This document shows positions 63,557-64,000 of a DNA stretch of 64,000 nucleotides, piece after piece (position 1 is the stretch's first letter; every line of letters starts with the position of its first letter). This DNA comes from Cepaea nemoralis (lineage: Eukaryota; Mollusca; Gastropoda; Stylommatophora; Helicidae). Position numbers and translations under genes: made by a program. Below the pieces are notes generated by a model. The model did no database searches and was not told where the DNA came from. It saw nothing but the letters and a program-made list of their open reading frames with translations. The stretch lies in the NCBI GenBank assembly GCA_014155875.1, contig JACEFZ010017629.1, positions 57,011-121,010 on the forward strand. Direction: 5' to 3'.

Positions 63557-64000
63557 ATTCAACCACTGAAGCATTAAAACTCAAACTTGAATGAATGTAT
63601 GTAACCAAAGTCGCTCACCTTGAAGACTGTTATAATTTTGAGATAAATCCTTTTATTTCGGATCTGCTCTCTTTTAGACAAAATGAACACAACACTGCGG
63701 TATCATATAACGGGGCCCTAACACGGGCACGGGACGTTATATATGTTAATACAACCTGGCCGTTCATCCAATTCTATAATTACACAATCTCCTAAAGCAT
63801 ATTGCAGCTAATGTCCAACATAACTCGTTAACTCGTTGTCTATACTTGCTATATGTTCCGGTCCTGAGTATGACAAGAATGCTATGTAAACAGGCGATAT
63901 CCCTCAGTAACAATGCCTTGCCCTAAATGATCAAACCTTTTGTTCACGGAGCTTTCAGGGAAAACACACACAGCCGTCTTGATGTCCTTTCTCGAAACCC
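63557..64000. other. Right flank, possible exon end
   Basis: AT-rich flank. On the minus strand a good donor, CTTCAAG|GTGAGCG at 63617/63616, follows an open phase-0 stretch reading RNKRIYLKIITVFK. It may be an exon of a resident gene, but the acceptor is not clear. No further feature is supported. Confidence 0.25.

Overview
This is animal (metazoan) nuclear DNA. It is AT-rich, intron-bearing and packed with layered transposable elements: two full-length LTR elements, at least three LINE lineages, a Penelope-like element, a mariner fossil, tRNA-type SINEs and many simple repeats. The mix (Gmr1-like Ty3/gypsy, an I/Nimb-like LINE with RNase H, tRNA SINEs with a shared central domain) suggests an invertebrate, perhaps a mollusc or other lophotrochozoan; this placement is an inference of low confidence. 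The only support for a resident gene is a set of small exons with splice sites on the minus strand between 37.9 and 50.6 kb, encoding a coiled-coil protein I do not recognise.

Region 1 (1-25.4 kb) is a three-layer nest. A degenerate L1/Tx1-type LINE (minus strand) is split by a 23-kb block with a 5-bp target duplication CAAGT. That block is a plus-strand LTR element with very long LTRs (3.9 kb) and an internal domain of about 3.4 kb that has no coding capacity, the layout of a LARD-type non-autonomous retrotransposon. Inside its internal domain, in the opposite orientation and with target duplication GAGGT, sits an 11.7-kb Ty3/gypsy element with 2.2-2.4-kb LTRs. Its domain order is gag-protease-integrase-RT-RNase H, the Gmr1-type (copia-like) order, and its gag resembles the SCAN domain.

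Region 2 (25.4-37 kb) is a fossil bed: mariner transposase remains, two inverted PC4-like pseudogenes, an RTE-like LINE, a Penelope-like element with GIY-YIG endonuclease and a hammerhead-ribozyme remnant, and an I/Nimb-like LINE with RNase H. Region 3 (37-52 kb) holds the host exons and, in their introns, a minisatellite, SINEs, a hairpin retroposon with a 15-bp target duplication, a 343-bp insert flanked by 64-bp repeats, and a poorly preserved retroelement with a gag-like reading frame.

Region 4 (52.05-63.56 kb) is the most unusual part: a GC-rich element built as a giant inverted repeat. Each arm carries a TG-rich satellite-like tract, a long gene for an 891-residue protein with a replication-initiator-like look (weak inference), a convergent 92-residue gene, and about 62-76-bp repeats. 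Between the arms lies a spacer of roughly 230 bp with five 33-bp iterons. The left arm gene is intact; the right arm copy is broken. The left end adds a small zinc-binding protein and three CCCTAAGGG palindromes. I cannot match this to a described element class; it looks like an integrated inverted dimer of a self-replicating DNA element.
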